Counted from the stretch's first letter, positions 1 through 9,976 are shown. The stretch: DNA of 64,000 nucleotides from Chryseobacterium angstadtii (GCF_001045465.1 NZ_LFND01000003.1:62001-126000); one strand, 5' to 3'. Notes: a model not told the origin generated them from the sequence alone. Made by a program: numbers and translations.

Positions 1-78
1 AAAAAAACACGGGATGAAGTTCGGATTCATGAGATTATACATGAATTAAAATTATTTAGTCTTAATCTAAATAACTAA
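1..78 (+). CDS. possible 3' end of an unidentified gene
   Basis: A reading frame is open from the first base of the window and ends at a TAA at 76-78, giving about 25 C-terminal residues rich in charged amino acids (it begins KKTRDEVRIHEIIHEL). It stops 26 bases before the next start. The piece is too short to assign to a family, and an open frame of this length can occur by chance. Confidence 0.35.
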   Translation, partial: KKTRDEVRIHEIIHELKLFSLNLNN

Positions 79-104
79 TTTTGTTGGGATAAAAATTTTA
101 TACT

Positions 105-635
105 ATGAATCAAAACCATACTCAGGAAGAAGCGAACAGAAAAGCAAGACCGGTTGCTCCAAAAGTAAAAGAACTGATAGGACGTACCCAAAGTGTTATT
201 CTGGCTACAACAGATGCAGAAGGAGTTCCGAATTCAAGCTATGCCCCTTTTGTACAGATAAATAACACATTATATATTCTGGTCTCTTTTATGGCAAAAC
301 ATACAAAAAATCTTGCCGACGGAAGAAAAGCTTCAGTACTATTTATTGAGGATGAATCAGCTACCAAACAAATATATGCCCGTGAACGTTTAACCATCGA
401 GGCAGCTCCTTCCCAGATTGAAAGAGATTCTGAAACCTGGAATGCCGTAATTACCCAATTGAAAGATACCCACGGAAAAGTGGTGGATGTTATCTCAGAA
501 ATGCAGGACTTCATCCTTATCGCTTTGCAGCCTGTAAAAGGTTCTTATGTAAACGGCTTCGGAAGTGCATATTTTGTAGACCAAAATCTTGAAATTCTTG
601 AGCATAGAAATGATGTAAATCATCAGTCTAAATAA
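105..635 (+). CDS. HugZ-like pyridoxamine-phosphate-oxidase-fold protein (heme/iron utilisation type)
   Basis: A 176-residue cytoplasmic protein with the split-barrel FMN/heme-binding fold of the PNPOx superfamily. The segment around residues 20-60 (SVILATTDAEGVPNSSYAPF) is the usual first strand pair. The C-terminal GSYVNGFGSAYFVD segment resembles the end of HugZ/HutZ proteins, which take part in heme handling and iron release. Its length fits the single-domain form of the family. It stands alone, followed by a strong inverted repeat with a T tract. No TonB receptor or heme transporter is visible in the window, so heme as the real substrate is inferred from family resemblance. It could also be a general flavin reductase-like protein. 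Confidence 0.75.
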   Translation: MNQNHTQEEANRKARPVAPKVKELIGRTQSVILATTDAEGVPNSSYAPFVQINNTLYILVSFMAKHTKNLADGRKASVLFIEDESATKQIYARERLTIEAAPSQIERDSETWNAVITQLKDTHGKVVDVISEMQDFILIALQPVKGSYVNGFGSAYFVDQNLEILEHRNDVNHQSK

Positions 636-654
636 TATATAGAAGCGGGATATT

Positions 655-687
655 ACCCTTGTCAAGGTTTCAAACCTTGACAAGGGT
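655..687 (+). terminator. perfect 16-bp inverted repeat with T tract; copy 1 of a dispersed element
   Basis: Arms ACCCTTGTCAAGGTTT (655-670) and AAACCTTGACAAGGGT (672-687) pair perfectly and are followed by ATTTTTTTTT, so this probably terminates the HugZ-like gene. The same 15-bp arms recur at 59314-59346 without a T tract, so this is also a repeat. The rest of the 636-838 gap is pyrimidine-rich (CTTCC/CATCTT runs around 760-812) and holds no gene. Confidence 0.75.
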
Positions 688-838
688 ATTTTTTTTTGAG
701 GACAAAAATTAATACAAGTGTCCTGCAATTTTGCAGCAATTCTATTTTCAGTTTCAATAGCTTCCATCTTCCCGCTTCCTTCTCCCTTCTTCTTTCATCT
801 TCCACATCTTTTCACTACTTTTATCCAATAAAAAAAGA

Positions 839-1453
839 ATGCCCCTTTACCGAGATTTTTCAGATGACAATGCTACAATCCTTGTATGGAAATATGAAGA
901 AAGCGAAGAACTTGATATCCATGAACTACTGGAACCTGAAAATGCCGAAAAGGTAAAAGACTATCATCCTAAAAAGCTTCTGGAAGTGCTGATGGTACGT
1001 AAGCTTCTGAAAGGCTTAAAACCTCATTCCAAAATTCTATACAAAGAAAGAGAGCCTTTTCTGGCTCCTAAAGATGCTGAAATTTCCATCACCCATTCTT
1101 TTCCTTTTGCTGCTATTGCTGTTTCTAAAAATAAAATCGGGATTGATATTGAAAAATTCAACCCAAAGATTTTAAGAGTGATTGATAAATTCACCTACGA
1201 AAATGAAAGAGGGTTTATTCCTAAAGATAACGAAGCTGCTTTCTATACAATTATATGGAGTGTGAAAGAAAGCATGTATAAAATTCACCATTCCAAATAC
1301 TGGTCATTGAAGAAAAATTATGAAGTGAAGCCATTCGAGCTGAAACATCTTCATAAAATAAGCTGCAGAGTGTATGACGAGCAGTTCTCTGATGAATTTA
1401 AAGCAAGGGTAGAATTTTTTGATGATTACTGCTTTACGATTGTGGAAGAGTAG
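839..1453 (+). CDS. 4'-phosphopantetheinyl transferase superfamily protein
   Basis: A 204-residue protein of the Sfp/AcpS superfamily, which moves the phosphopantetheine arm of coenzyme A onto a serine of acyl or peptidyl carrier proteins. The diagnostic motifs are present: ISITHS, then GIDIE with the metal-binding D103 and E105, and WSVKES with K143 and E144. The protein is short, like the one-domain-pair flavobacterial members. It may serve fatty acid ACP or a secondary-metabolite carrier protein; no synthase is adjacent. Its stop lies one base from the stop of the convergent membrane protein gene, leaving no room for a terminator between them. Confidence 0.85.
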   Translation: MPLYRDFSDDNATILVWKYEESEELDIHELLEPENAEKVKDYHPKKLLEVLMVRKLLKGLKPHSKILYKEREPFLAPKDAEISITHSFPFAAIAVSKNKIGIDIEKFNPKILRVIDKFTYENERGFIPKDNEAAFYTIIWSVKESMYKIHHSKYWSLKKNYEVKPFELKHLHKISCRVYDEQFSDEFKARVEFFDDYCFTIVEE

Positions 1454-1454
1454 A

Positions 1455-2162
1455 CTATTTATGTTTTAATAGTTGTCGAATTGAAACCAGATGCCCAAAA
1501 AGAACAACAGGAACAATAAATGTAGGAAGCCAGCTGAACGGAAAGTATAGTAAGGCAATATTAGGCTGGTCAAATGCCATTTTTTGAACTGGCGATGGAG
1601 CTGAAAGAAAAGCAATTGTTACGATGTTTAACAGCAATCCAAGACCTATGATATTCCAACATAAAATGAGGTTTCTACTTATTTTTGATCTCTTGATGCC
1701 ATGATAAGCAATAAAGGGAGCAGAAATCCCCATTAGAATATCGAAATTTATTCCTTTAAATGTCATTAGCTCCGGTACCATTTTGTATAGAAAAAGTTTG
1801 TGCAGGGTTATTTCAACAAAGATCCTTATTATATTAAGATAAGTAATATGTAAAAGTGATAGGTTGTCAATAAAGAGTTTCCCTTTTTCTACATTAAAAA
1901 GAAGTATAATAATAAAGACTGCAGGAAGGATTCCAAAAAGTACGATTTTTGGAGGAAATGAGTTTAAATGGGTGTTGTATACATGATTTAGCGTTAAGGC
2001 TGCCTGAATCATAAGCCAGCAAGCCAGAATAAGAAAGATAATTATTGATTGAGATCTTACAACCGATGACTTAGAATTTTTAACCACCCAACAAAATAGC
2101 AGTAGTGTCACAAAGGTCGTGACTCCAAAAAGTAATGAAAGCGGGAGTGGCAGATTGTCCAT
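1455..2162 (-). CDS. hypothetical multi-pass inner membrane protein
   Basis: A 235-residue, very hydrophobic protein with about seven predicted membrane segments (roughly residues 5-25, 38-58, 72-90, 102-122, 140-155, 165-188 and 203-228) joined by short basic loops. I do not recognise the family and see no catalytic motif. It begins with ATG 75 bases from the end of the FUSC gene on the same strand and could be co-transcribed with it. Its 3' end abuts the convergent phosphopantetheinyl transferase gene. Confidence 0.6.
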   Translation of the reverse strand: MDNLPLPLSLLFGVTTFVTLLLFCWVVKNSKSSVVRSQSIIIFLILACWLMIQAALTLNHVYNTHLNSFPPKIVLFGILPAVFIIILLFNVEKGKLFIDNLSLLHITYLNIIRIFVEITLHKLFLYKMVPELMTFKGINFDILMGISAPFIAYHGIKRSKISRNLILCWNIIGLGLLLNIVTIAFLSAPSPVQKMAFDQPNIALLYFPFSWLPTFIVPVVLFGHLVSIRQLLKHK

Positions 2163-2236
2163 GGTTGATTTTTAACTAAGATATTGCAATTACTTAAAAA
2201 TCAAATTGCCATAAGACAAGAAACATGAAAGGAAAG

Positions 2237-4495
2237 TTATTGGGATTCTTCTACTTTTTCGGCTCTGTATTTTTCAATCACTTTTCTCTGTTCTTTAGCT
2301 ACGTCATAGATAAGCTCCAGGATATCGTGGATGTTTTTAAGCTCTGTTAAATGTGAAATTTTATCGGGATCTCTACGGTCGATGAGGTCGTTTTCCTCAA
2401 TTTCCATTTTTCTTTTGGAGAGCATGTCTTCAATGGAAGAATCTTCAGGTTCCAGACGGCTTTCCATTCTTAAGGTTTCATGAATTTCTTTTCCGTGTAA
2501 TAAAACGGAAGTCTGCTGCATTTCGGCTTCAATTTTCCGGCTCCAGCTTTCAGCATCTATTTCGGGATACTTTTCGTCGTTTTTGGAATATTGGGAAAGA
2601 GAAGCGGTGTACGCCGTGATCAGGTGTGAAGTAGCTACAAATTGATGCACCACTTCCAGTTTTTTCTGTTGATTTTTCGGTTCGGAAATCATTCTCTGGA
2701 AGTTGTCGGAAAGATTAGCCAGTGAAATGATGGCATTTTTTCTTTTCACTTTATAATCTTCAATATCAAAATCATCCTGCAGGAACTTTGAAATAACACT
2801 CTCGAAATAGATCAGGTTATCTGCTGCGGATTTTTTCATCAGATCCAGATTCTGGGTATGTTCCCAAACGGGCAAAACCACATAGGATACTGCAAAAGCA
2901 ATCACTCCGGCAATAAGAGTATCGAGGATTCTGTCTTTAAAGATGACATCTACATTTCCGGGATTCAGAAAATTAAAACTCAGAAATATATAAATGGTCA
3001 TAAAAAGAACAGCCCAGAAATAACGGCCTTTCAGAAAACTGAAACACATAATCATACTCAAAAGCAGAATCGCAAACAGAATACCATTAATATGTATAAA
3101 ATGGAGAATTGCATAGGCGATAAGAGCTCCCGCAATAGTTCCGTACAAACGGAGCAGGTTTCTCTTTTTTGTAATAGAGTAGGCGGGTTTCAGGATAGCC
3201 GTAATAGTGATCAATATCCAGTAGGTATGCCCCAATCCCAGGAAATCGAACATAGAAAAGAGATATCCCACCAAAAGAGCGGTCGTAATTCTTATGGCAT
3301 GTCTGAAATGAGAAGACGACAGTGAAATGTTATTTCTTAAAACTTTAAAATTAAGTTTTTCTTCATTAGGCATGAATTTTTTTAAATCCAGACCTGTAGA
3401 AAGACTTTTGGCCAGTTTTATATTTTGTGAAAATACTTTGTAAATCTCATTGATCTCCTTCGTAATTTCGTTGATACGCATGAGGATCTGGCGGAGAATC
3501 ATGAAGTTTTCAAGATTATCCGGAGTCATCTGCTTATTTCGGAGTTCGAAATAATGGTAATTAAGGTTTTTCAGTTCCAGTTCCAGATCGAACAGTGGTT
3601 TTGCCCGCGTTCCTATTTGAAGTGATATGCCGATATTGGTAATTTCTTCCGCAAGGAGATTAAGATAATCGTGAATGTTCACCAGAATCATGCTGTCTTC
3701 AAAACTCTGTTGAAGTTTCTGATAATCGCTTTCGGAAGTCATCAGTTTTTCATGAAGGTCCATGGAATTCAGGAACATCAGCATCAATAAACGGCTGGTG
3801 GTTGTAGATTCATTAACGATGGTCCTTGTTTTAAAAACAGTTTCCCTGGTTTCCTCCTGAAGGTTTTTGATTCCTACCTGTTTGGCAATGACCTGGATGG
3901 TTAATCTATCGAAATCCGGATTTTTCTGATAGTAATTGGCCTTAATTTTTAAAAATTCTGCCAGCTGAAGATAATTTTCCCCGATCATCTGACCTGCCAG
4001 CTTATAAGGCTGAATGGTAATGACCACCAGGAATATCAACAGGAACCAGATACAACCGGATGCAAAAATAAGCAGACTCTTTAAAATATTACCTCCTGTA
4101 AGATGACCGTCAATAAAGATCGCCATTACCACCAAAGATAATGAGCCTACTGCAGCAAGCCTCTGTCCGTATACTCCGATAAGGGAGAAAAACATTCCAA
4201 ACACTACGATTTCGAGCAGAACAAGAACCCTGAAATTCATGACCAGACTGGCAATAAGCGCTACCAGTACAAAACATACAATAGCAAATGTAAGAGCATT
4301 TCTTCTTCTGATGAAAGGGCCGGGCTGATCACAAAGGGCCACAAAGCTGGTTCCGAGAGGAAATAGGAAATATTCTTTCAGAATTCCGAAATGGGCCAGG
4401 ACTAAACAGGGCAGAACAGTTGCCAGCGTAATTCTGATCGCAGAATATACATATTGGCTGGTAACGAATTTTTTAAGTTCTGCTGAATAGTTCAT
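2237..4495 (-). CDS. FUSC family inner membrane protein (YccS/YhfK-like)
   Basis: A 752-residue protein with the classic duplicated FUSC layout: an N-terminal block of about six membrane helices (residues 15-160), a long cytoplasmic helical region (170-380), a second membrane block (395-545), then a soluble helical tail. The family is related to aromatic-acid and fusaric-acid efflux proteins. The role in Bacteroidota is not established, and no HlyD-type partner is adjacent. A TAnnTTTG promoter box ends exactly four bases before the ATG, so the mRNA is probably leaderless. Confidence 0.85.
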   Translation of the reverse strand: MNYSAELKKFVTSQYVYSAIRITLATVLPCLVLAHFGILKEYFLFPLGTSFVALCDQPGPFIRRRNALTFAIVCFVLVALIASLVMNFRVLVLLEIVVFGMFFSLIGVYGQRLAAVGSLSLVVMAIFIDGHLTGGNILKSLLIFASGCIWFLLIFLVVITIQPYKLAGQMIGENYLQLAEFLKIKANYYQKNPDFDRLTIQVIAKQVGIKNLQEETRETVFKTRTIVNESTTTSRLLMLMFLNSMDLHEKLMTSESDYQKLQQSFEDSMILVNIHDYLNLLAEEITNIGISLQIGTRAKPLFDLELELKNLNYHYFELRNKQMTPDNLENFMILRQILMRINEITKEINEIYKVFSQNIKLAKSLSTGLDLKKFMPNEEKLNFKVLRNNISLSSSHFRHAIRITTALLVGYLFSMFDFLGLGHTYWILITITAILKPAYSITKKRNLLRLYGTIAGALIAYAILHFIHINGILFAILLLSMIMCFSFLKGRYFWAVLFMTIYIFLSFNFLNPGNVDVIFKDRILDTLIAGVIAFAVSYVVLPVWEHTQNLDLMKKSAADNLIYFESVISKFLQDDFDIEDYKVKRKNAIISLANLSDNFQRMISEPKNQQKKLEVVHQFVATSHLITAYTASLSQYSKNDEKYPEIDAESWSRKIEAEMQQTSVLLHGKEIHETLRMESRLEPEDSSIEDMLSKRKMEIEENDLIDRRDPDKISHLTELKNIHDILELIYDVAKEQRKVIEKYRAEKVEESQ

Positions 4496-4499
4496 TTTA

Positions 4500-4507
4500 C
4501 AAAATTA
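4500..4507 (-). promoter_or_regulatory. -7 promoter box of the FUSC gene (predicted leaderless)
   Basis: On the minus strand the sequence reads TAATTTTG, then four bases (TAAA), then the ATG. This matches the Bacteroidota -7 consensus TAnnTTTG. At the usual distance transcription would start on or next to the start codon. Confidence 0.55.
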
Positions 4508-4522
4508 ATTATTGGAAACAAG

Positions 4523-4548
4523 AAAAGCCTCATAAAAATGAGACTTTT
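4523..4548. repeat. hairpin related to the 4801-4833 terminator
   Basis: AAAAGCCTCAT and ATGAGACTTTT form a near-perfect stem in the untranslated stretch between the FUSC and porV genes. The same stem sequence, improved to a perfect pair, occurs 280 bases away at 4801-4833, so one may be a copy of the other. The 4496-4852 gap contains no gene. Besides these hairpins it holds a piece of the mosaic repeat around 4690-4800. Confidence 0.5.
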
Positions 4549-4684
4549 GCAAACTTAAATATTATATTTCTGTAATCATTTGTCAATTGGCAATTTGGAG
4601 GGTTGGGTTGATGATGAATTGGGTAGGAGGGATTGTACTGTTTTTAGTTTAAAAGTCAGCGGTCAATGATGTGAATGGTGAATA

Positions 4685-4800
4685 AGCTTCGCTGTCAATT
4701 TGCTTTGCAATGAATTTTCTTTTTACCTTTCTGTAAATTAATTATTCACTTGCGAAGTAAAATTCACAATTCACAATATCCATTCGCTGCTGCTATTCAC
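4685..4800. repeat. fragment of the dispersed mosaic intergenic repeat
   Basis: The piece TTCACTTGCGAAGTAAAATT (4746-4765) recurs almost unchanged near 14477-14496. The piece CAATTTGCTTTGCAATGAA nearby resembles the segments at about 17715 and 48887. No coding potential is visible. Confidence 0.6.
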
Positions 4801-4833
4801 AAAAAAAGCCTCATAGAAATGAGGCTTTTTTTT
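4801..4833. terminator. bidirectional terminator behind porV
   Basis: AAAAAAAGCCTCAT, a four-base loop, then ATGAGGCTTTTTTTT. On the minus strand this gives a stem followed by seven T residues 20 bases after the porV stop, a good intrinsic terminator for the porU-porV unit. Confidence 0.8.
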
Positions 4834-4852
4834 ATACTGTGTGAAAATGTTC

Positions 4853-6016
4853 TTAATTATCTACATTCGATGTTTCTTCACCAATGTTCCAGGTAAGACC
4901 GAAACGAAGGGTGTTATCCAAAGCGGTGTTGATTTTAGACATGTTGATCAGATAAGAAATATCCAGTCCGAAAGAACGGTATTTCAAACCGATACCTGCT
5001 GTAGCGAACTGTCTTGCTCCCTGCTCTTCGCTTTCGTGGAAGTAACCTGTTCTTACTGCAAATGCATTGTCATAAGAATATTCTAAAGCACCACTGTACA
5101 TGATACTGTTTTTATTTTTGAAAGATTTTCCGATACCGGCCATTACTCCTACGTTAGGAACTTCATATCTAGGCTGTCTTGTATTAGGATCTATTCCCAC
5201 GTACTCAGAACCTGTTACCAGGATTTTTGAACCTTCCACGCTTAGACCGATTCTGTTCATATCATCTAAATACATGTCGTACCCGACCCCTAATCTTGCC
5301 ATAGTCGGAAGATAAGATCTGGATTCTTCATTTCCGGTGTAGTCTAATTTCGGACCTAGATTCTGTACTGCGAAACCTGCGTTCACTTTACCGTCATAGC
5401 CTCCGAAACTTGAAAATCTTGGAGAAGTATAGTACCCGGAAACATCTACTGCAAAGGAGTTCGCAGGTTTAAGGGTAGTATCTGTGTTGAAACCTCCGGC
5501 TAAATCTGAACGGATGAATCTACCGGTAACGGCCATGGAGTAAGAATCTGAAAGTTTCAGACCATAAGCCACGTCTATGGAGAATTCATTAGGTTTTGAA
5601 GTACCCATTGAAGTTACTTCTGAACCTACAAGCTGAGTAAGATCTACTTCACCCATGTTGAAATAATAAATACTCGCAGAAATGGTGGATCTTTCTTCCT
5701 GTCCTAAGAATTTATGGAATGCACCATATAGTAAAAATACATCATTGGTAAGTTTTCCCATGTAAGGCGTATAGTTAAGACCTACGGAAGAACTTGTTCT
5801 GCTAAAAGGATATTTTGCCGCATTCCAGAATTGTGAAAATGCATCCGGTGAGGTTACTACCCCCTGGTCTCCCATACCTCCAGCTCTTGCATCAGGTGCA
5901 ATTCTTAGAAACGGAGCCCCAGTTAATACTGGATTTATCTTACTTAAATCTTGCGAATAGCCTAAAAAACCAGCACTTAAACCAAATCCCAAAAGCAGTT
6001 TAGTAGTTAAATTCAT
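4853..6016 (-). CDS. porV: type IX secretion system outer membrane protein PorV (LptO)
   Basis: A 387-residue outer membrane beta-barrel of the FadL-like PorV family. PorV shuttles T9SS cargo proteins from the translocon to the PorU sortase on the cell surface. The signal peptide ends near residue 21 (LGYSQ). The mature start, with APFLRIAPDARAGGMGDQGV, is the diagnostic PorV/PorQ N-terminal motif. The rest shows alternating strands, and the last strand ends in TLRFGLTWNIGEE. It lies 60 bases behind porU on the same strand, the order found in other flavobacteria, and no separate promoter box is evident, so the two are probably one transcript. A terminator follows at 4801-4833. Confidence 0.95.
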   Translation of the reverse strand: MNLTTKLLLGFGLSAGFLGYSQDLSKINPVLTGAPFLRIAPDARAGGMGDQGVVTSPDAFSQFWNAAKYPFSRTSSSVGLNYTPYMGKLTNDVFLLYGAFHKFLGQEERSTISASIYYFNMGEVDLTQLVGSEVTSMGTSKPNEFSIDVAYGLKLSDSYSMAVTGRFIRSDLAGGFNTDTTLKPANSFAVDVSGYYTSPRFSSFGGYDGKVNAGFAVQNLGPKLDYTGNEESRSYLPTMARLGVGYDMYLDDMNRIGLSVEGSKILVTGSEYVGIDPNTRQPRYEVPNVGVMAGIGKSFKNKNSIMYSGALEYSYDNAFAVRTGYFHESEEQGARQFATAGIGLKYRSFGLDISYLINMSKINTALDNTLRFGLTWNIGEETSNVDN

Positions 6017-6076
6017 ATGTTGTCTTTTATATATTATCAGTTTTTTATAATAATTATTGTCTATGTTTTATTTAAT

Positions 6077-9000
6077 TTATTTCAAAAGTACCATTTTTTC
6101 TACAGCTGTAGCACTTCCTTTGCATTTTTCTTGATTTTGACTTTTTGCAAATATCTTAAAAATATACGTACCTTTTGCAACAGTTGCCCCAAAATCATCT
6201 CTTCCGTCCCATTCAATTGCCTGGCGAGGCGTTCTAAAGCCCTGTAGGAAGGGTTCTGCGATTACCGGCTGAGATAAAGTTCTTACTAATTTTCCTGTTA
6301 TGGTATAAATTTGAACATTTACATCCAGAATATCATCACAATTGTGTTCAAACTGCACATAAGTTTTATTGGTAAACGGATTAGGCCAGTTCAGCGGGCG
6401 GTTGATGATCAAATGTTGATCAGACTCATCCTTAACCTCAAAGTTTAACGTAGCAGTTGTAGAATTATTGTTTATATCCCAAACTTTAAATGTTAATTGG
6501 TGTTGTCCTATTGCCAGGTTTCTGAAAGGGTAAGTTACATTCCCTTTCTGGTAATCGGCAAGACTTGGATTCAGACATCCGTTTCCTTCACCTGAAGCAA
6601 AAAAGTCATTCAGAACAATAGTATTGATAATCTGTCCGTCAAGGTATACGGTAATGTCGTGTCCCACACCGGATCCTGTAGAGTTGATCCCTGTATCATC
6701 TGTAAGACAGGCCAGGAGCATAGGATTCTGGTTCGTAATTCCGCCGTCAGCAAAATTGGTATTGTTCATATACAGTTTTACTTTTGGAGGCTCATTGTCA
6801 TTAACTCCATTCGGGTTGATATCTCCCACCTGTACAGCCTGATTATTGAATACATCAGATCCTTTATTATCTGCATATCCTAATATTCTTCCTTGTCCCA
6901 CTGCATAGTTGATATCTTTAGGAACGTAGAACTCCACATTGAATACTCCATTTACAGCTGTTCCGGAAGCTTTTACAATAGCGCTTCCTTCTTCTGTATA
7001 ATCCATTACCGGAGCTAGTACTCCGTCGTTATTCAACGTCTTTTTATTTAATCTCTTATCAAAAATATGAATGGAAACTCTTCCGTTGAAAGTAGTGTTA
7101 AGAGTTCCGTTTGGATTATTGATATGACCTTTCACTTTGATGAAATCCAATCCTCTGATCAGTCCCGGAACCGGTGATTCAATTCCGTCAATAACAAGCT
7201 GTCTTTGAGGTCTGCTCAGTTTCATAGCGGGATCTCCCAGGAAATTTACTTTCAGGTGGTCAATATTGGCTCCTTTTTGTTTTTTGGCCACTAAATGAGC
7301 AGATCCTAATGTTTCAAAATCATCATTATTAATTTTAAAGATATTTTTAGTGTAAATATCTGTGAAATTACGTCCGTAATCTACTCCAATGGCACGGCTG
7401 GATGTAATCATGGCCGCAGCCCCACCTTGTTTCAGCTTAATAAACTGTTCTCCGGCAGAAGAAGTTGCCGGTTCATCCCATAAAGTAAATTCGCAGGTAA
7501 TGGTAGATACAAACGGAAATCTGCTGTATACATTGGAAAAATTGTTGGAGTTTTGAATTTCTGTACTCGTAAGTACTCTTTCCTGTGCCCAACCGTTAAT
7601 TCCTCCGTGTCCGAAATAGAAGATATAAAGACTGTTCCCGATATCATTCGAAATAGCCTGATTCACCTGTGGATATCTCTGTCCAGCCGCAGTACTTTGT
7701 GCAGGGAATGCATCCAGATATAATTTTCTTACGTTATACTCTTTAAGATCCTGCTGACCAGGTGCTTCAAAAACATCAACGAGCGTGTTGTTCATCACCT
7801 CGTGGAAAGGACTTCCGCCATCTTTGTCGTCATCTGCTATGAAATCAAGCTTCATACGCCATTCCCCGAAAGGAGAAGACTGTCCCGGAAGTGCATTATA
7901 ATAGGCTAGCGTTTTGTTAACCATATCTGCCGCTTCAGTTACGTTGGCAGCAGGAATTCTTCCTACAGGAATATCGGGAAGATTGTTTTCTATGGAAGAT
8001 GCCGTTTGTGGCAGGGTCATTACAATATAGTCATCGGTTACAAAAGAACCTACAAAGTCTGCTGAATGCTCACTCTGATAGCTGGATACAATATTGGAGT
8101 TGCCGGAGATTCTGTTTTTATAATCAAATGAAGCATCTCCAAGAATAAATACGTATTTAAGTCTTCCGTTTGTATTGAGTTTAGTCACAAAATCTCTTAC
8201 AGCCGTCAGGTCTCTGCTTCCGCTTCCGAATTCATTATAAATTTTGCTGGCATCTACAATTTCAACCGTATAATTGTTTTTGGTCTGGTGATAGCTGGCG
8301 ATTCTCTGTGCCTGTCCCATCATTTCCGGAACCGTAATGATAAGGTAATCTATGTTCTGTAAACCGGAAAGATTCTGGTTGGCCACTCTTTCCACAAACT
8401 GAGGGTTGTAAGCCGCATCAGCACGGAAAGCAACAAACTCATTATTAAAATTGGGATCAGCGGCAATATAACCGAAATTAAAATTACCGGCTCCTGCTTT
8501 GTTCACTCTTCTGTTGGCATTGGTAATATCCGTTACATCCCATACCTGCTCAATATTGGTGGCATTGGCGATCCCAAATCCATAACCGGTATTAGATCCG
8601 CTGGCTATGGCAAAATCCCTGAAATTCATCTGGGAGCCATTGAAAGTAAGGTTTTCTTTATACTGTACTTCCGCATAATCAAAGTAGAAAGCCCCGTTGG
8701 GGTTTACAGAAATGTTGGGAGCATAGTTCAGGGTAATCTGATTTCCGTTCAGATTGGATATTGTGCCATCATACCGCAGCTGATAAAAATCGTATACATA
8801 GGTTGGGGTATTGGAAGGTACATCCAGCGGTACAGGGTTAAGATTATTAATTTTAAACTCAATAGAATTTTGTTGTGCCCTGTAGCCTACTACCTGAGTT
8901 CTGTATCTTACAATATCAGTCGCCTGTATAGGGGAGTTGGTCGTGAATGTTACCGCTTTATCTGTTGTGAAGGGTGCATCTTCCACCCAGATTCTTCCTA

Positions 9001-9976
9001 CTTTTAAAAGATTCTTCTGGTCGTTATTGATGACCTGATAATTATCATACCTCGTAATTAAGTTTCCTGCCGGAAGATTGGCATCCACAGGCTGAACTCT
9101 TTTGCCGGGGCCTTTATCAAAGTTGATAAAATAGTATGAAAAATCGTCGTATATATTTTTAAGATTATTACTTCTGTCCGTTCTCGTATCCACTCTTTTA
9201 AAGCCGTTTCCGTTTGCGGTGTCATAGAGATTATATCCGCTTGGTCCCTGAGCATAAAATAGAGCGTAATCCCCATCATTCCATACATTATCTTCTTCAC
9301 CTACCACCTGAACGGCATTCTCCTGAAGGGCGCTGTATCTGGTGTCCTGATTGTGTTCAGGGAGCATAACGCCTCCGTTTCCGTAAATTCTGAAGTTTTT
9401 TGGATTCACAGAAGCCGGATTGATTCCGTTATCTCTTAAAAACTGAGCTGTAATTTTAAATATTCCGGACCGGTCTACTTTTATTTTGTAAAAACCACCG
9501 CTTGAAAGAGGGTTTACCGTGGTTCCCACTTTATTGGCGGTTCCGGCTCTGAAATTGTTGGGTGCTGCCGTTTCGGAAATATTGAAGGATGAAAGTCTTT
9601 GAACACGTCCTTTTACATTCTTAAATAAAGATACACTGATGCTGGCATATCTTTCTCCCTCAAGTGTATAGTAAGTCACATCGGCAATCTCATAATCAGG
9701 CAGTCTGCCTTTGTCGAGATCGTATAAATCCTTACCGGAAACGCTTTCCCAGGCCATATCAGAAACTTTCAGCTGCTTTTCTCCTATTTTTTGTTTAGTT
9801 ATGATAAAAACATTATTTTGGCTGAACGAAAAACCTTCATTTTTAAAATTTGGAAGATTTAATTTTGTGTCACCGAAATCCAGGATTTTAGAGCCTTCCC
9901 ATTCTATGGCTTTTCTCTGGGCCCAAAGTGTTGATACAAAAGAGAATAGTAATAAAAAGGTGATTTTTTGTTTCAT
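6077..9976 (-). CDS. porU: type IX secretion system sortase PorU
   Basis: A 1299-residue surface protease/transpeptidase of the C25 gingipain-like family. PorU removes the C-terminal signal of T9SS cargo and attaches cargo to the cell surface. The signal peptide ends near LWAQ (residue 19). The catalytic pair is visible: His790 in FGHGGING and Cys828 in TITCEFTLW. The C terminus carries its own T9SS-type domain (WPNPFTNKTYVQF, then GTYIFKIFAKS), as known PorU proteins do. It is transcribed away from gldJ; the 164-base gap between them holds both promoters. The surface-attached substrates in this window include at least the fibre protein at 20968-22227. Confidence 0.95.
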   Translation of the reverse strand: MKQKITFLLLFSFVSTLWAQRKAIEWEGSKILDFGDTKLNLPNFKNEGFSFSQNNVFIITKQKIGEKQLKVSDMAWESVSGKDLYDLDKGRLPDYEIADVTYYTLEGERYASISVSLFKNVKGRVQRLSSFNISETAAPNNFRAGTANKVGTTVNPLSSGGFYKIKVDRSGIFKITAQFLRDNGINPASVNPKNFRIYGNGGVMLPEHNQDTRYSALQENAVQVVGEEDNVWNDGDYALFYAQGPSGYNLYDTANGNGFKRVDTRTDRSNNLKNIYDDFSYYFINFDKGPGKRVQPVDANLPAGNLITRYDNYQVINNDQKNLLKVGRIWVEDAPFTTDKAVTFTTNSPIQATDIVRYRTQVVGYRAQQNSIEFKINNLNPVPLDVPSNTPTYVYDFYQLRYDGTISNLNGNQITLNYAPNISVNPNGAFYFDYAEVQYKENLTFNGSQMNFRDFAIASGSNTGYGFGIANATNIEQVWDVTDITNANRRVNKAGAGNFNFGYIAADPNFNNEFVAFRADAAYNPQFVERVANQNLSGLQNIDYLIITVPEMMGQAQRIASYHQTKNNYTVEIVDASKIYNEFGSGSRDLTAVRDFVTKLNTNGRLKYVFILGDASFDYKNRISGNSNIVSSYQSEHSADFVGSFVTDDYIVMTLPQTASSIENNLPDIPVGRIPAANVTEAADMVNKTLAYYNALPGQSSPFGEWRMKLDFIADDDKDGGSPFHEVMNNTLVDVFEAPGQQDLKEYNVRKLYLDAFPAQSTAAGQRYPQVNQAISNDIGNSLYIFYFGHGGINGWAQERVLTSTEIQNSNNFSNVYSRFPFVSTITCEFTLWDEPATSSAGEQFIKLKQGGAAAMITSSRAIGVDYGRNFTDIYTKNIFKINNDDFETLGSAHLVAKKQKGANIDHLKVNFLGDPAMKLSRPQRQLVIDGIESPVPGLIRGLDFIKVKGHINNPNGTLNTTFNGRVSIHIFDKRLNKKTLNNDGVLAPVMDYTEEGSAIVKASGTAVNGVFNVEFYVPKDINYAVGQGRILGYADNKGSDVFNNQAVQVGDINPNGVNDNEPPKVKLYMNNTNFADGGITNQNPMLLACLTDDTGINSTGSGVGHDITVYLDGQIINTIVLNDFFASGEGNGCLNPSLADYQKGNVTYPFRNLAIGQHQLTFKVWDINNNSTTATLNFEVKDESDQHLIINRPLNWPNPFTNKTYVQFEHNCDDILDVNVQIYTITGKLVRTLSQPVIAEPFLQGFRTPRQAIEWDGRDDFGATVAKGTYIFKIFAKSQNQEKCKGSATAVEKMVLLK

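Noticed and set aside
2858..3325. A 155-codon frame on the plus strand inside the FUSC gene
   Set aside because: It is antisense to a clear membrane protein gene, with a low-complexity, Asn/Gln-rich translation typical of a shadow frame.
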